Assembly (NCBI GenBank): GCA_002722295.1
Contig: PBLF01000012.1
Location: 84,365-148,364 of the forward strand
DNA from: Stappia sp.
GTDB taxonomy: Bacteria; Pseudomonadota; Alphaproteobacteria; Rhizobiales; Stappiaceae
Length of the DNA stretch: 64,000 nucleotides
Reading direction: 5' to 3'
Shown here: positions 51,807-60,567 of the stretch, piece by piece
Layout of the letters: the number at the start of each line of letters is the position of its first letter
Numbering within the stretch: the stretch's first letter is position 1
Notes under the pieces: model-generated
Seen by the model: the letters and a program-made list of their open reading frames with translations, nothing else
What the model was told of the DNA's origin: nothing
Databases searched by the model: none
Position numbers and translations under genes: made by a program

Positions 51807-53023
51807 CTCACCAGACTCCATTGCGTGACAGGCATCAGCGGCCGCCAGCCGGTCATGCCGCCGACAGGGCTCGCGCGCGAGATCGCGATACGGGTCAGCT
51901 CGCCACCGAACCTGGCGTGAGCGGCGAGAAGCACGGCCTCGCTTTCCAGCGTCACCGCGTTGGCGACCAGCCGCCCCCCCGGTTTCAAGGCCCGCAGCAC
52001 CGCTTCGATCATTCCCGGCGCGGTCAGGCCGCCGCCCAGGAACACGGCATCGGGCGCCTCCAGTCCCTCGAGCCCTTCCGGCGCATCGGCGTCGAGCAGT
52101 TCGAGGCCTGGCGTTCCAAGTGCGGCTGCGTTGGCGCGGGCGACCGCCCGGCGTTCGTCGTGAGGCTCGAGACCGATGGCGCGCGCGCCGCGCGCGGCGC
52201 GCATCCACTCGATGGCAACCGCTCCCGACCCGGCACCGACGTCCCACAGGAGCGAGCCTGGAAGAGGCATGAGGCGTGCCAGCGTCGCGGCCCGGATTTC
52301 ACGCTTGGTGAGCTTGCCGTCATGACGAAAGGCGTCGTCGGGGAGGCCCGGCACGCGAGCGCGCAACGGCGTGTCGCGCACCGGCACCGCCTCGATCGCC
52401 GTGACGTTGAGATCCGCGACCACGCCCTCGAAGCTTTCCGCAAGCGCCTCGACGCGGCGCTCCGCCGGGCCGCCAAGGTGCTCCAGCACCACGACCCGGC
52501 TTTCGCCATAGCCTTCATCGACCAGAAGATCGGCGATCTCGCCAGGCGTCCGCGCCCCGCTCGTCAGCGCGAGGATGCGCGCGCCGGGGTGGAGCGCGGC
52601 CCGCAACGTGTCGACCGGGCGACCGTGCAGCGACAGGATTTCCACCTCGCCAAGCGGCCAGCCAAGACGCGCGGCGGCAAGCGACAGCGACGAGGGGGCC
52701 GGCAGCACGAGCATTTCCTCGGCGGGAATGCTCCGGGCCAGCGTCGCGCCGATGCCGAACCACATCGGATCGCCGGACGCCAGCACGACGGTCGGTCGGT
52801 CGCGCCGCGCCTCAAGCTCCGCGACACCTTCGTGAAAGGGGCTCGGCCAGGATCGAAAGCGCGCGCCCGGAACCTCGGCAAGGTCCTGGTGGCGCGCGCC
52901 GCCGTAGACGATCCCTGCCTCGTCGAGCGCAGCCCTCGCGATGGCGGAGAGCCCGGCAAGGCCATCCTCGCCGATGCCGATCACCGTCAGCCAGGGAGAC
53001 GCAGGATCCGGACGGGCGCTCAC
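51803..53023 (-). CDS. cobL: Precorrin-6Y C5,15-methyltransferase (decarboxylating), CbiE-CbiT fusion
   Basis: 406-residue bifunctional CobL. The N-terminal CbiE-like half has WLTVIGIGEDGLAGLSAIARAAL, VYGGARHQDL, VVLASGDPMWFGIGATL and APSSLSLAAARLGWPLGEV. The C-terminal CbiT-like half has DGKLTKREIRAATLARLMP, LLWDVGAGSGAVAIEWM and DAVFLGGGLTAPGM. Together they methylate C5 and C15 and decarboxylate the C12 acetate. The GTG start at 53023 overlaps the cobH stop (GTGA). Confidence 0.95.
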   Translation of the reverse strand: MSARPDPASPWLTVIGIGEDGLAGLSAIARAALDEAGIVYGGARHQDLAEVPGARFRSWPSPFHEGVAELEARRDRPTVVLASGDPMWFGIGATLARSIPAEEMLVLPAPSSLSLAAARLGWPLGEVEILSLHGRPVDTLRAALHPGARILALTSGARTPGEIADLLVDEGYGESRVVVLEHLGGPAERRVEALAESFEGVVADLNVTAIEAVPVRDTPLRARVPGLPDDAFRHDGKLTKREIRAATLARLMPLPGSLLWDVGAGSGAVAIEWMRAARGARAIGLEPHDERRAVARANAAALGTPGLELLDADAPEGLEGLEAPDAVFLGGGLTAPGMIEAVLRALKPGGRLVANAVTLESEAVLLAAHARFGGELTRIAISRASPVGGMTGWRPLMPVTQWSLVR

Positions 53024-53679
53024 GCGATCTCCTCCTCGGGCAGCCCAGCGGCAAGGGCATTGAGCGCGGCCGCCGCGATCGCCGAGCCGCCAAGCCGGCC
53101 GCGCAGGGCGAGAAACGGAATGGCGAAGGGGTTTTCGGCAAGCGCCTCCTTCGATTCCGCCGCGCCGACGAAGCCGACTGGAAACCCGAGGATGGCTGCC
53201 GGACGCGGCCCGCCCGCGCCGATCATTTCCAGCAGATGGAACAGCGCGGTCGGCGCATTGCCGATCACGACGACCGCGCCGTCGAGCCCGTCACGCCACA
53301 ATTCGGCGGCGGCCGCCGAACGCGTCGTGCCAAGCTTGGCGGCAAGGTCGCGAACCCCCGGCTCGTTCAGCGTGCAGCGGATCTCGTTGCCGGCGGGAAG
53401 ACGCGAGGCGATGATCCCCTCCGCCACCATGCGCACGTCGGTGAAGACCGGAGCCCCGGCCCGAAGCGCATTCGCGACCGCCTGTTCCACCCCCTCGCTC
53501 CAGGCGAGATGGCGGGTGACGGACGGATCGCCGCAGGCATGGACGATCCGCACCGCCGCCGAATGCAGGGCCGCAGGCAGGTGCGCGAGCGCGGCCTCGC
53601 CGCGCACGATCGAGAAGGACCGCCGGTAGATCTCGCCCGGGTCCTTCACATAGTCGTATGCGGGAGGCCGCCCGCTCAC
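53020..53679 (-). CDS. cobH: Precorrin-8X methylmutase
   Basis: 219-residue CobH/CbiC that moves the C11 methyl to C12, giving hydrogenobyrinate or cobyrinate. Seen: YVKDPGEIYRRSFSIVR, the catalytic His in AAVRIVHACGDPS, VFTDVRMVAEGI, VVIGNAPTALFHLLEMI and ILGFPVGFVGAAESKEAL. Complete. The GTG start at 53679 overlaps the cbiX stop by four bases. Confidence 0.95.
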   Translation of the reverse strand: MSGRPPAYDYVKDPGEIYRRSFSIVRGEAALAHLPAALHSAAVRIVHACGDPSVTRHLAWSEGVEQAVANALRAGAPVFTDVRMVAEGIIASRLPAGNEIRCTLNEPGVRDLAAKLGTTRSAAAAELWRDGLDGAVVVIGNAPTALFHLLEMIGAGGPRPAAILGFPVGFVGAAESKEALAENPFAIPFLALRGRLGGSAIAAAALNALAAGLPEEEIA

Positions 53680-54878
53680 CCGTCCTTCCTCATCGAGCGC
53701 GGTCCCAGCGGGTGGTCCGCATGCGGATAGACCGGGTGATGATGGTCGTGGTCATGGCCATCATGATGGTGGTGATGCCCATGACCATGATGATGATCAT
53801 GGCCGTGACCGTGGGCATGGTCGTGACCGTCCGCGTGGTGATGATGGTGATGGCCGTCGCCGGTCGCCACCTGATCGCAGGCTCCCGTGCAAACGTCCTC
53901 GCACAGCTTGCATTCGGCGTCGTCACCGAGCCCTTCCACGTGGTGGTGATGGCTCTCCTGGGGCCGGCCAACGTCCTCCTCGAAGCCCAGCACCTGTTCA
54001 CGGTACTTGCACATCTGGCAGTTCATCAGGTTGGCACCCTGCAGGATCTCCTGCACCCGGTCGGCCATCGTGTCGATCACCTGCGGATGGTCGTTGAGAT
54101 AGCCCGCCTTCAGGAACTCGATGTCGGGATGACGCTCCGCCACTTCGTCGGTCGTGTTGTAGATGCGGCTCACCAGCACGCCGGAGAAGAGGAAATAGGG
54201 AAACACCACGATGCGCTTGTAGCCAAGCTTCGCGGCATGTTCGAGGCCCGGGGCGACCAGCGGAAAGGTGACGCCGGAATAGGCCGTTTCCGCCCACCCG
54301 AAACCGAAGCCTTCCCACAACATGCGGGTGATCTTGGCCACGTTCGAATTAGCGTCCGGATCGGACGCTCCGCGCCCCACGACGACCAGCAGCGTCTCAT
54401 GCATCGGCACGTCGTCGCCCGCCGCCTCCAGCGCCTCGCGGATGCGCTCGCCGGCGGCGCGAATCATCCGCGTATCGACGGCAAGCTCGCGACCGTAGGT
54501 GATCGTCACGCCCGGATTCTGGGCCTGGTAGGTGTTGAGGACGGAGGGAATATCGTTCTTGGCGTGCCCGGCCGCGAACAGCATTCCCGGCACGGCGAGA
54601 ATGCGCGTGCATCCCTGCTCGCGCAGCCGGTCGAGACCGTCCTTGATCACGGGATTGGCGAATTCGAGATAGCCGTATTCCACCGGCCAGTCGGGAAACC
54701 GGTCGCGCAGGCGCTCGGCAAGCTGCGCGAATTCACGCACCGCGCCACGGTTGCGGCTGCCGTGCCCGCAGATCATCAGCCCGAGCTTTTCGCCCCCGGC
54801 GACCGGACCCGTTTGCGGTGCGGCCCGCGTCTCCGGTGCCCCGTCCTGCCCGCCGGCGTGAGCGGTTGCGTTCGCCAT
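53676..54878 (-). CDS. cbiX: Long-form sirohydrochlorin cobaltochelatase CbiX with Cys clusters and His-rich tail
   Basis: 400-residue CbiX-L, the ATP-independent chelatase that inserts cobalt into sirohydrochlorin early in B12 synthesis. Seen: duplicated chelatase domains, with LMICGHGSRNRG (His39) and GMLFAAGHAKNDIP (His105) in the first and VVVGRGASDPDANSN with VFPYFLFSGVLVSRI in the second. Then MNCQMC (Cys287, Cys290), the Fe-S-type motif of Bacillus megaterium CbiX-L, and a second cluster CKLCEDVCTGAC (Cys323, 326, 330, 334). The tail (about 343-389) is about half histidine and likely binds cobalt or nickel. First gene of the leftward cob operon. Confidence 0.95.
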   Translation of the reverse strand: MANATAHAGGQDGAPETRAAPQTGPVAGGEKLGLMICGHGSRNRGAVREFAQLAERLRDRFPDWPVEYGYLEFANPVIKDGLDRLREQGCTRILAVPGMLFAAGHAKNDIPSVLNTYQAQNPGVTITYGRELAVDTRMIRAAGERIREALEAAGDDVPMHETLLVVVGRGASDPDANSNVAKITRMLWEGFGFGWAETAYSGVTFPLVAPGLEHAAKLGYKRIVVFPYFLFSGVLVSRIYNTTDEVAERHPDIEFLKAGYLNDHPQVIDTMADRVQEILQGANLMNCQMCKYREQVLGFEEDVGRPQESHHHHVEGLGDDAECKLCEDVCTGACDQVATGDGHHHHHHADGHDHAHGHGHDHHHGHGHHHHHDGHDHDHHHPVYPHADHPLGPRSMRKDG

Positions 54879-55362
54879 GTCGTGTCTCCCTCACGTATCG
54901 CGCAGGGAGATTTGCCCGAACTCGGGAAAACGACAAAGTCGTCTTTCGTCCGAGAGCTCCCCGCGCCGACATGCCCTAGCGGCATGCTTTCGGCCATGTG
55001 ACAGGCTGTCCTTGTTCGGGTGACGCGCAGACCGTTGCGGAGCGGGCGGGTCGGGGAACGCAGCAGGCCGCTCGCCCGACGCGACATCGCGCGGGCGGTG
55101 CTTGGCAGGTCGCCGTCCAGACAGCTCCGGAGTGGATCCCCGACTTGGGTCGATCTCCACCGGAATCGCTTTCAGCCCCTCAAGGGACGCCGTCATTGGC
55201 CGGGCACGCTAGAGGAGCGGCGGGCGGGCATCAAGCGGCAATTCCGCCGCTGCGTGTCGACGTGCCGGCACGCCACCGCCTAACCGGTTGTTTATCTCCT
55301 TGCGGCAATCTCCCGGCAATACGAGCGGGGGCAGGCCCCGCACCCAGGGAGGAATGCAAAAG
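54879..55362. other. Long divergent leader upstream of the cob operon, with a weak B12-riboswitch-like segment
   Basis: 484 bases without a convincing gene. On the minus strand, 55191 down to 55104 contains GTCCCTTGAGGGG, AAGCGATTCCGGTGG, a stem-loop, CTCCGGAGCTGTC and CGACCTGCC. These resemble, in the right order, pieces of a cobalamin riboswitch (P2, AGGGAAnnCGGTG, the CGG-AGCTG strand and the terminal B12 box). The hallmark CCCGCAACTGTAAGCGG core is absent at its proper place, so this is at best a degenerate or variant element. A small GACGAC/GTCGTTTT hairpin lies at about 54930-54945. Confidence 0.3.
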
Positions 55363-55881
55363 ATGACAAGGCTCGCGGCGCAAGACACGACGTCCCGGGA
55401 CATTCCGCAGGGCGCCATGCGCATGGCCTCCGGCCTCACGCTCGCCCGCACCGAGGGGCTCGAGCTCCACGACGCACCGATCAACCCGGACTGGATCCTG
55501 GACGGCGCGCCCAGGGCCCGCGCACTCACCCTGGCACAGGGGGACGACCGCAACGCCAACATGGCGGTGTGGGACTGCACCGCCGGGCGTTTCCACTGGT
55601 ATTTCGGATGCGACGAGGCAGTCTACATCCTGGAGGGTTCGGTCACCGTAACGGGCCCGGACGGCGAAACCCGTCGACTGGAAGCCGGCGACACGGCCTA
55701 TTTCCCGGCCTACAGCTGGTTCACCTGGGAGGTGGAGGACTATGTGCGCAAGGTCGCCTTCTGCCACGACGTGGTGCCCTCGCTGGCACGGCTGCCCGTG
55801 CGCATCCTCACGCGCCTGTCCCTGATCGCCGAGCGCCTCTACACCGCAGCCTTCGGGTTTTCCTCGCGCCCGCCGCGCTGA
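55363..55881 (+). CDS. Cupin-domain (DUF861/EutQ-like) protein
   Basis: 172-residue cytoplasmic protein with one cupin barrel. Seen: the motif TAGRFHWYFGCDEAVYILEGSVTV, then the second motif GDTAYFPAYSWFTWEVEDYVRKVAF. The WYFGCDEAVYILEG pattern is typical of DUF861 cupins, related to (S)-ureidoglycine aminohydrolase and EutQ. No enzyme activity is established. The C-terminal RLPVRILTRLSLIAERLY is a basic amphipathic helix beyond the usual barrel. GGGAGG is nine bases upstream of the ATG at 55363, favouring it over the ATG at 55354. The gene starts about 480 bases from the divergent cbiX. Confidence 0.82.
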   Translation: MTRLAAQDTTSRDIPQGAMRMASGLTLARTEGLELHDAPINPDWILDGAPRARALTLAQGDDRNANMAVWDCTAGRFHWYFGCDEAVYILEGSVTVTGPDGETRRLEAGDTAYFPAYSWFTWEVEDYVRKVAFCHDVVPSLARLPVRILTRLSLIAERLYTAAFGFSSRPPR

Positions 55882-55965
55882 CCGGGATGACGGCGGATCG
55901 CCTCTCCTCTAGGGTGTGGCCCGAAGGACGAGGCATGTATGGCGAAGCCTGAAGGAGCCACCGGG

Positions 55966-56490
55966 ATGCAGACGACCTCACTCGTGCTGACGGCGATTGC
56001 CGAGGACCGGCCGGGCCTTGTCGAGACGCTGGCGAGCATCGTCGCACGTCACGACGGCAACTGGATCGAAAGCTCCATGTCCCGGCTTGCGGGCGCCTTT
56101 GCCGGCATCGTTCGCGTCGAGGTCCCCGTCGGCCGTTCCGAAGAGCTTGAGGCTGCGCTCGGCGCGCTGGCGGGCGAGGGAATTGCCGTCACGGTGAAAC
56201 AGGCCGACGCGGCATCGGAAAACCACGGCCAGGCGGCTCATGTCTCACTCATGTGCCAGGATCACCCCGGCATCCTGCACGCGCTTGCAACGCTCTTTGC
56301 CGCAAGGCGCGTAAGCATCACCGAGCTGGAAACGGAAGCCTATGCGGGCTCCATGAGCGGCGAGCGCATGTTCCGCGCCGAAGTGGACGTGGTGCTTCCC
56401 ATCGATCTCGCCGCGAGCGACCTGTCACAGGAACTCGAGAGGCTTGCCGGCGACATGATGGCGGAGATTTCCTTCGCCGACGTCACCTGA
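55966..56490 (+). CDS. Tandem ACT-domain protein (GcvR-like)
   Basis: 174-residue protein built of two ACT domains: residues 1-80 (TSLVLTAIAEDRPGLVETLASIV and SSMSRLAGAFAGIVRVEVP) and 85-174 (AAHVSLMCQDHPGILHALATLF and VSITELETEAYAGSMSGERMF). This is the architecture of GcvR, which senses glycine and controls the glycine cleavage operon, but many alphaproteobacterial relatives have no tested role. AAGGAG precedes the ATG at 55966 by eight bases; an ATG at 55939 is less well placed. Probably cotranscribed with the cupin gene, 84 bases upstream. Confidence 0.85.
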   Translation: MQTTSLVLTAIAEDRPGLVETLASIVARHDGNWIESSMSRLAGAFAGIVRVEVPVGRSEELEAALGALAGEGIAVTVKQADAASENHGQAAHVSLMCQDHPGILHALATLFAARRVSITELETEAYAGSMSGERMFRAEVDVVLPIDLAASDLSQELERLAGDMMAEISFADVT

Positions 56491-56528
56491 GATGACCCGG
56501 CAGGAGGTTCCCGCCGGGCACACCGCAT

Positions 56529-57692
56529 TCAGGCGCCAAAGCGCAGCGGGTCGACCGCCACCATGTGGTTGTCCCAGGAAACACCGGGCGACGACGCAAG
56601 CGGAACCGGGCGCCCCGCCACGTCCGCGCTGTCGCTCAGTCCGCCATTGCCATCGGAAATCAGGAAGCCGTTCGCGTCGAGCGCCGCCAGACCGCAGGCA
56701 TCCGGGCGCTGCTGGCTTCCCATGAAGCTGCCGTCGCGCGCGGAGAAATAGAGCAACCGGCCGACCTTCGGGCAGGAGGCTGCGACCACCTCCCCGTCGC
56801 GGCTGAGCGCCACCGAGCCGATGTAGTTTTCCAGCTTCCCGGAAAGCTCGTCCGGCAGATCGTGAAACTCCAGCCGCCCCTTTCCCAGGTCGAGGGATGC
56901 CAGGAGCGGCGGCGTCTCGTCGAGACCGCCCTGGTGCTGGGCGCCGATCCACACGCGACCGTTCTCGCCGACCGCCATGTGGCGCAGCGAAAGCTTGTGC
57001 AGATGCGCGGGCGCCTCGAGCCGCCCGATCACCGCGCCCGAATCCAGGTCCAGGAAGGTGATGTTGGGCTGCATGGTGTCGATGTTGAGTTTTTCGCGAT
57101 CACGGTCGGGATGCGTCTCGATGCCGCCATTGGCGACCACCAGCGTCTTTCCGCCCGGCATCGGCAGGATGTCATGTGGGCCGATGCCCCCCGACCACAG
57201 CTCGCCCACGCGCGCCGGTGTCTCGCCCGAGACATCATAGACGCCGATCACGCCCCGCGTCGTCTCGTAGTCGTTCTCGGTCGCGAAAACGAGCTGCCCG
57301 TCGGGAGAAAACACGCCGTGTCCGTAGAAGTGGCGTCCCGGAACGGAGGCAATGGTGTGCGGCGGCGTCTTGCCGTGCGGGTCGAACAGCACGGCGAAGG
57401 TGCCCGGACGGCGCGCGAAGACGAGACAGCGGCCGCTTTTCTCGCACACGGCGATATCATGCCCCCGGTCGGGCAGCGCGATTTTCACGCGCGGCAGGCC
57501 GTCGACACCGGTCACCACCACCGAGTGGGTGCCGTCGGCCTCGCGCCGGGCACCGGCGAAAAGCGGATCCTCGGCATCCAGCGCGGCAAACATCTGCGCC
57601 GAGCGGGCACTGCCCGAGCGCGTCACGGCGGCGGTCAGGGCGGCCCCCGCCCCGACCAGCAGACTGCGGCGATCAATCACCGTCGAGCGCAT
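56529..57692 (-). CDS. DUF1513 protein, Tat-exported beta-propeller
   Basis: 387-residue protein with a twin-arginine signal (DRRSLLVGAGAALTAAV) and a DUF1513 beta-propeller. Seen: FYGHGVFSPDGQLVFATENDYETTRGVIGVYDV, GIGPHDILPMPGGKTLVVANGGI and SLRHMAVGENGRVWIGAQHQG. These proteins occur at the end of imelysin/di-haem-oxidoreductase operons and are thought to help iron acquisition in the periplasm; their biochemical role is unknown. The start lies 20 bases inside the end of the second imelysin gene. Confidence 0.9.
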   Translation of the reverse strand: MRSTVIDRRSLLVGAGAALTAAVTRSGSARSAQMFAALDAEDPLFAGARREADGTHSVVVTGVDGLPRVKIALPDRGHDIAVCEKSGRCLVFARRPGTFAVLFDPHGKTPPHTIASVPGRHFYGHGVFSPDGQLVFATENDYETTRGVIGVYDVSGETPARVGELWSGGIGPHDILPMPGGKTLVVANGGIETHPDRDREKLNIDTMQPNITFLDLDSGAVIGRLEAPAHLHKLSLRHMAVGENGRVWIGAQHQGGLDETPPLLASLDLGKGRLEFHDLPDELSGKLENYIGSVALSRDGEVVAASCPKVGRLLYFSARDGSFMGSQQRPDACGLAALDANGFLISDGNGGLSDSADVAGRPVPLASSPGVSWDNHMVAVDPLRFGA

Positions 57693-58905
57693 TGAAGCCT
57701 CCCTTGAAATCGAGATGGCCGGCGAGTTCTCCGGCCACCATGGGACGCAGGCCGTCGAGGATCGTGCGCACATAGGTGAGCTTGCCCAGATCCTTCTCCC
57801 CTTCCAGCGCAAGCGCGGGGTCGGGATCGACAGCCTCCAGCGCGCCGTGGGCATTGCCCGCCTCGAAGGAGAGCGTGTTGCCGATCCACGCTCCGTCGCT
57901 GCGCGCCTCGGGGTATCCGGCGGCGACGATGGCATCGGCGAAACCGTCGATCAGGGCCGCCAGATGGACAAAGCCGGTATGGGACCGCGAGAAGGGAATG
58001 CGCGCGGCGCGCAGGGTGACCGGGCCCTCGTCGAGAAGAGGGCCGACGATCTGGTCGCGTGCCAGTTCCAGAGACGTGAGAAGCGCGTTGAACACGAAGC
58101 TCGCCGCTTCCTTGTCGGTATGCACGAGCGCATTGTCGGGCCCGGGCGCCAGAAGGAGAGCGGTCTGGCCGCTTGGAGCGCCGAACGCCTCGCTCACCTC
58201 GCGCGAGGTCTCCTCGAGGCGCGCGCCGAGCGCCGTCGCATAGGCACAGGCATAGTCGGCCGCCTTTGTTGCCTCTTCCCCCGACCCCTCTTCCGCGCGC
58301 CCCAGAACGACCTCGCCGGTCTTGTCGTAGGCGATCCACTCAAGGGCGGTCAGGCCCTGAAGCGCGACGCTCTTTTCGCGCAGGCTCGCCGGATCGATCG
58401 CGGTTTCGTCCCTGGCGGCGACGAGCCGGGTGACCTGACGCCGCACCACGCCACGTGAGTCCGGCACGAATGCGAGGCGCTCCGCACGCGCGTCATCGGC
58501 AAGCGCACCTGCCCGCAGCGCGGCGAGGCGCCCGTGCGCAGCAACCGCGCCGGCGAAGGCTTCGTCGAAGGCTTCGGCCGCATCGGGACCGGCGTCCTGG
58601 GCACAGACCCCCGCGATGGTCTTTTCGAGGGTCACGAGGCTTTCGGTCAGATCGCTGGCTGCGGGCCGCGCGAAATTCTCGATCAGGGCGGGCACGAAGC
58701 GCGCATAGTCGACAGGCGTCGTGTCGACCGCGCCCGTCTCCGGCTCTCCTTCATCGGCGACACCTGGCCGGGGCGCGAGGGAAAGTGCAGCGGCACAGGC
58801 GATCGCGAGACCGGTTCGCCACAAAGCGGCCCCTGCCCCGCCGACGGACGCGGTGCCCCGGCCTGCTGCCGGTCCGGACATGCGATGACGAAAACTGGTG
58901 CCCAT
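57673..58905 (-). CDS. Imelysin-family protein (second, divergent copy)
   Basis: 410-residue secreted imelysin-domain protein. Seen: a long N-terminus with hydrophobic segment RTGLAIACAAALSLAP and cleavage near GVA|DE, then four-helix-bundle repeats (FVPALIENFARPAASDL, ALQGLTALEWIAYDK, SHTGFVHLAALIDGFADAI). The imelysin GxHxxE motif reads GLTALE (residues 184-189), so the His is replaced by Thr and metal binding may differ from IrpA. It lies 82 bases after the di-haem oxidoreductase stop... in transcription order it follows that gene directly, and overlaps the DUF1513 start. Confidence 0.87.
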   Translation of the reverse strand: MGTSFRHRMSGPAAGRGTASVGGAGAALWRTGLAIACAAALSLAPRPGVADEGEPETGAVDTTPVDYARFVPALIENFARPAASDLTESLVTLEKTIAGVCAQDAGPDAAEAFDEAFAGAVAAHGRLAALRAGALADDARAERLAFVPDSRGVVRRQVTRLVAARDETAIDPASLREKSVALQGLTALEWIAYDKTGEVVLGRAEEGSGEEATKAADYACAYATALGARLEETSREVSEAFGAPSGQTALLLAPGPDNALVHTDKEAASFVFNALLTSLELARDQIVGPLLDEGPVTLRAARIPFSRSHTGFVHLAALIDGFADAIVAAGYPEARSDGAWIGNTLSFEAGNAHGALEAVDPDPALALEGEKDLGKLTYVRTILDGLRPMVAGELAGHLDFKGGFNALDGD

Positions 58906-58987
58906 GTCGCTCTCCTGTTGCGGCGCGCCGGTGGCGGCCTCTTCGTCGATCGGCTCCCACGAGCCTGATCTACACCATTCGGCTGTG

Positions 58988-60514
58988 TCAAAGCGATTCC
59001 AGGAAACGGATCAAGGCGTCCCGGTCGCGTTTTTCAAGCGCCGCATAGCCATCGCGGGCGGCTTCCGCCTCGCCTGCGTGCCAGAGCACGGCCTCTTCCA
59101 ATGTGCGTGCCCGCCCGTCGTGCAGGTAGCTCTGCTGGCCGGAGACCGTTTCCGTCAGACCGATGCCCCACAGCGGAGCGGTCCGCCATTCGCGGCCCGT
59201 TGCCGTTCCGGCCGGGCGATTGTCGGCAAGCCCCTCGCCCATGTCGTGAAGCAGCATGTCGGTGTAGGGCCAGATGAGCTGGAAGCGGTGAGCGGGAACC
59301 TCCGCCTTGCGTGACGTGACATACTTTGGCCGATGGCAGGAGGCGCAGCCCAGATCGTGAAAGATCTTCTTGCCGGCCAGGACCTGCGGGTCCCCCGGAT
59401 TGCGGCGCGCGGGAAGCGCCAGGTTCTGCGAGTAGAACGTCACGAGGTCCATGACCGGATCGGGCGCTTCCGTGTCGCCGAGGCGCGGCTGGGTGCCGGA
59501 CGGCATTTCGAAACACGCGGTTTGCGCCGGCATGCAATCGCCGTGGTCGCGCGGAACATCGGGGGTCGAGATGCCGATATCCCCCGCGAACGCCCCGGCC
59601 GACTGGCTGCGCACGCTGCGCTCGGATGCCTTCCAGCCGAACCGGCCGATGGTCATCTCGCCGGTTTCCGGATCCAGGACGCGGCTCACCCGACCGGAAA
59701 TGCCATCGCCATCCGCGTCGTCGGGGTCGGCCATGGCCTCGATGTCACCGGGGTGGATCGCCTCGAGCAGGCCGAGTCCGACCATCTGCGGCGCCACGCG
59801 CGGCGACATCATCACGTCCCCGGCCATCGGGCCGTAGGCAAGGTCGGAGACTGTATAGGAGGGCTCGCGCAGCATGACCCGCGTGCCGTCGCCAAGCACC
59901 ACGGGGCGCTCTGTATAGCTGACCTCAAGCCGCCCCTCCGCCGCGAGACCGGTCACGGCGAAGGTCTGGAACTGGGTGCCGTAGGTTGGCTCCGGCAGCA
60001 CCAGGGCATGGCCCCCGGCAAGATGCGCGCGCTCCTCCTCCGTCTTCGGCGGCACGGAAAGGCGCAGGAACAGGGAGACCGGTTCCTCGCCCTGCGCGGG
60101 GGGATGACCGCGCCCGTCCTTCAGGTGGCATCCCTGGCAGGAGCGGGCGTTGTAGAGCGGCCCCAGTCCGTCCGAGGCCTGCGTCGAGGAGGGAGAGGCG
60201 ACCCAGAACTTGCGAAACAGGCCGTTTCCCAGCGCGAATGTCTGCTGCTCCTCGAAGGAGATATTGGCGGAGGGAAAGGAGAAGGCATTGGCGTTGACGC
60301 GCTTGGTATGCGTCGCCGCGCCCCCCTGCATGGGCTCGAAGGGCTCGGCCGTGCTCCAGTCGTCCGGATCGGCAAGGACGCGGGCGACGCGCGCGCGATC
60401 GCGCGGCGACAGGTCGTCACGGTGGGCAAGATCGGCGTCGGCCAGCGCGGCCGGGACGAGCAGAAGGGAGCCGCCGAGCAGCCCCGCCTTGAGGAGAATC
60501 TTCTTGGTGAGCAT
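58988..60514 (-). CDS. Di-haem oxidoreductase (DHOR, thiol-oxidoreductase family)
   Basis: 508-residue periplasmic c-type cytochrome-like protein. Seen: signal peptide (MLTKKILLKAGLLGGSLLLVPAALA|DA), two haem-binding CxxCH motifs, CQGCH near residue 145 and CASCH near residue 390, and the family block TAPLWGIGLTETVSGQQSYLHDGRARTLEEAVLWHAGEAEAA near the C-terminus (short parts quoted as seen). DHOR proteins accompany imelysins in iron-regulated operons; a redox role in ferric/ferrous conversion is inferred. The ATG at 60514 is at the signal peptide; a GTG just upstream is an alternative. A GC hairpin separates it from irpA. Confidence 0.92.
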   Translation of the reverse strand: MLTKKILLKAGLLGGSLLLVPAALADADLAHRDDLSPRDRARVARVLADPDDWSTAEPFEPMQGGAATHTKRVNANAFSFPSANISFEEQQTFALGNGLFRKFWVASPSSTQASDGLGPLYNARSCQGCHLKDGRGHPPAQGEEPVSLFLRLSVPPKTEEERAHLAGGHALVLPEPTYGTQFQTFAVTGLAAEGRLEVSYTERPVVLGDGTRVMLREPSYTVSDLAYGPMAGDVMMSPRVAPQMVGLGLLEAIHPGDIEAMADPDDADGDGISGRVSRVLDPETGEMTIGRFGWKASERSVRSQSAGAFAGDIGISTPDVPRDHGDCMPAQTACFEMPSGTQPRLGDTEAPDPVMDLVTFYSQNLALPARRNPGDPQVLAGKKIFHDLGCASCHRPKYVTSRKAEVPAHRFQLIWPYTDMLLHDMGEGLADNRPAGTATGREWRTAPLWGIGLTETVSGQQSYLHDGRARTLEEAVLWHAGEAEAARDGYAALEKRDRDALIRFLESL

Positions 60515-60567
60515 CACGACACGGGTTTCCGGTACCGGTTTCCCTCCAACCCGGGCAAAAGGCAAGG

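Noticed and set aside
55020-55060. CGCTCCGCAACGGTCTGCG resembling the CCCCCGCAACTGTAAGCGG core of a B12 riboswitch (minus strand)
   Set aside because: It lies about 50 bases or more beyond where the core should be and is not flanked by the expected helices; probably coincidental.
54891-55196. Minus-strand open frame of 101 codons upstream of cbiX
   Set aside because: Composition is shadow-like and no homology is recognised; the interval is better read as a leader region.
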